Part shown: piece after piece, positions 63,680 through 64,000 of the stretch
Numbering within the stretch: the stretch's first letter is position 1
Layout: each line of letters starts with the position of its first letter
NCBI GenBank assembly: GCA_903853385.1
Contig: CAINTJ010000044.1
Span: 1 to 64,000 of the forward strand
DNA from: an uncultured Gammaproteobacteria bacterium
GTDB taxonomy: Bacteria > Pseudomonadota > Gammaproteobacteria > Pseudomonadales > Pseudohongiellaceae
Length of the DNA: 64,000 nt
Direction of reading: 5' to 3'
Notes under the pieces: generated by a model
What the model saw: only the letters and a program-made list of their open reading frames with translations
The model's database searches: none
Told to the model about the DNA's origin: nothing
Program-made: the position numbers and the translations under genes

Positions 63680-63708
63680 ATTAAACCCGCGAGCCGCCTC
63701 TTGGTCAA
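63680..63708 (-). promoter_or_regulatory. Sigma-70 promoter of tRNA-Phe
   Basis: On the minus strand TTGACC (63703-63708) and TTTAAT (63680-63685) are separated by exactly 17 bases. The bases after the -10 box (ACGCGCC) form a GC-rich discriminator, as in stable-RNA promoters under stringent control. The tRNA begins 18 bases beyond the -10 box. Confidence 0.7.
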
Positions 63709-63719
63709 GCTGGAACCGG

Positions 63720-63986
63720 CTATTCCGGCACGAAACCGCTGGCTTTTTCGAACTCTTCGTTATTGAAAAATTTATCCATTTCCTGTTGCAAAAATTTTCT
63801 ATGCTCGGGATTGATCATGCTGAGCGCTTTTTCATTGATCAGCCTGACCTGGTGGGCTTGCCATTCCTGCCAGGCTTTCAGCGAGATATTGTTGAAAATA
63901 TCGAGGCCTTTCGGGCCTGGGAACGGCGGCATGACCATGCCTTCCATTTCCTGCTGGTATTTACGGCAAAACACTTTGGCTGGCAT
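63720..63986 (-). CDS. yggX: Fe(2+)-trafficking protein YggX
   Basis: An 88-residue protein that protects Fe-S clusters from oxidative damage. The N-terminus [14 protein letters not shown] with its conserved Cys, [16 protein letters not shown] and [17 protein letters not shown] are characteristic. In relatives it lies directly after mutY, which would lie upstream, just beyond the right edge of the window. Confidence 0.96.
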   Translation of the reverse strand: MPAKVFCRKYQQEMEGMVMPPFPGPKGLDIFNNISLKAWQEWQAHQVRLINEKALSMINPEHRKFLQQEMDKFFNNEEFEKASGFVPE

Positions 63987-64000
63987 GGCGGTGCTCCGGA

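Overview
The window is a dense, G+C-rich stretch of bacterial chromosome with short intergenic gaps. Gene content and order point to a gammaproteobacterium related to the Pseudomonas/Cellvibrio side of the class: gshB divergent from a pilG-like receiver gene, lptM-lysA-dapF-DUF484, argH divergent from hemC-hemD-hemX-hemY, an Mg-type hemB, cyaY, hslR with a YrfG-like phosphatase, opgG-opgH, yggX and tRNA-Phe. I cannot name the species. No insertion sequence, prophage, rRNA operon or CRISPR array was seen.

Layout. 1-6.2 kb is accessory: the 3' part of a CEMIP-like beta-helix gene, a flavin monooxygenase, then an AT-rich divergent pair encoding a Cyc2-like outer-membrane cytochrome-porin and a b-type cytochrome. 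6.2-10 kb is core: a pseudouridine synthase and the gshB-tonB-yqgE-ruvX operon. 10-12.8 kb holds two receiver proteins and a large protein that looks like a decayed CheA, probably the remains of a Pil-Chp system. 12.8-17 kb holds two glycosyltransferases, one of them a 1056-residue three-domain enzyme. 17-27 kb is mainly housekeeping (DUF484, dapF, lysA, lptM, cyaY, an HDOD protein, an MscS channel, an ABC-F ATPase, cytochrome b561, argH). 27-33.4 kb is the hem operon, ending in a PQQ dehydrogenase that begins directly after the hemY stop. 33.5-36.6 kb holds small exported proteins and a hydrolase. 36.6-52.2 kb holds ubiD, rho, trxA, hemB, cbpA-cbpM-ftsH, dsbB, gshA, an acetyltransferase, hslR, a nucleotidase, cysQ, a membrane sulfatase-like protein and a GlcG-like protein. 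52.3-59.8 kb is the most unusual part. 59.8-64 kb is opgH, opgG, tRNA-Phe and yggX.

The best candidate for an undescribed system lies at 52.3-59.8 kb. A stand-alone GTP cyclohydrolase II, a RibD-type reductase without its deaminase, a medium-chain dehydrogenase and a PTPS-fold protein with altered catalytic residues form one operon. A glycosyltransferase and a methyltransferase are transcribed away from it. On the far side lie a flippase-like membrane protein and a CDP-alcohol phosphatidyltransferase. Together they suggest a GTP-derived pyrimidine or pterin that is reduced, decorated and perhaps attached to or moved across a membrane. This is inference.

Other points of interest are the Cyc2-like protein with a hairpin plus T-tract in its leader, the PQQ dehydrogenase carrying the Asp-x-Asp signature of lanthanide enzymes, a Rho with a 139-residue low-complexity N-terminal extension behind a G-free leader segment, and the degenerate chemosensory module beside gshB.
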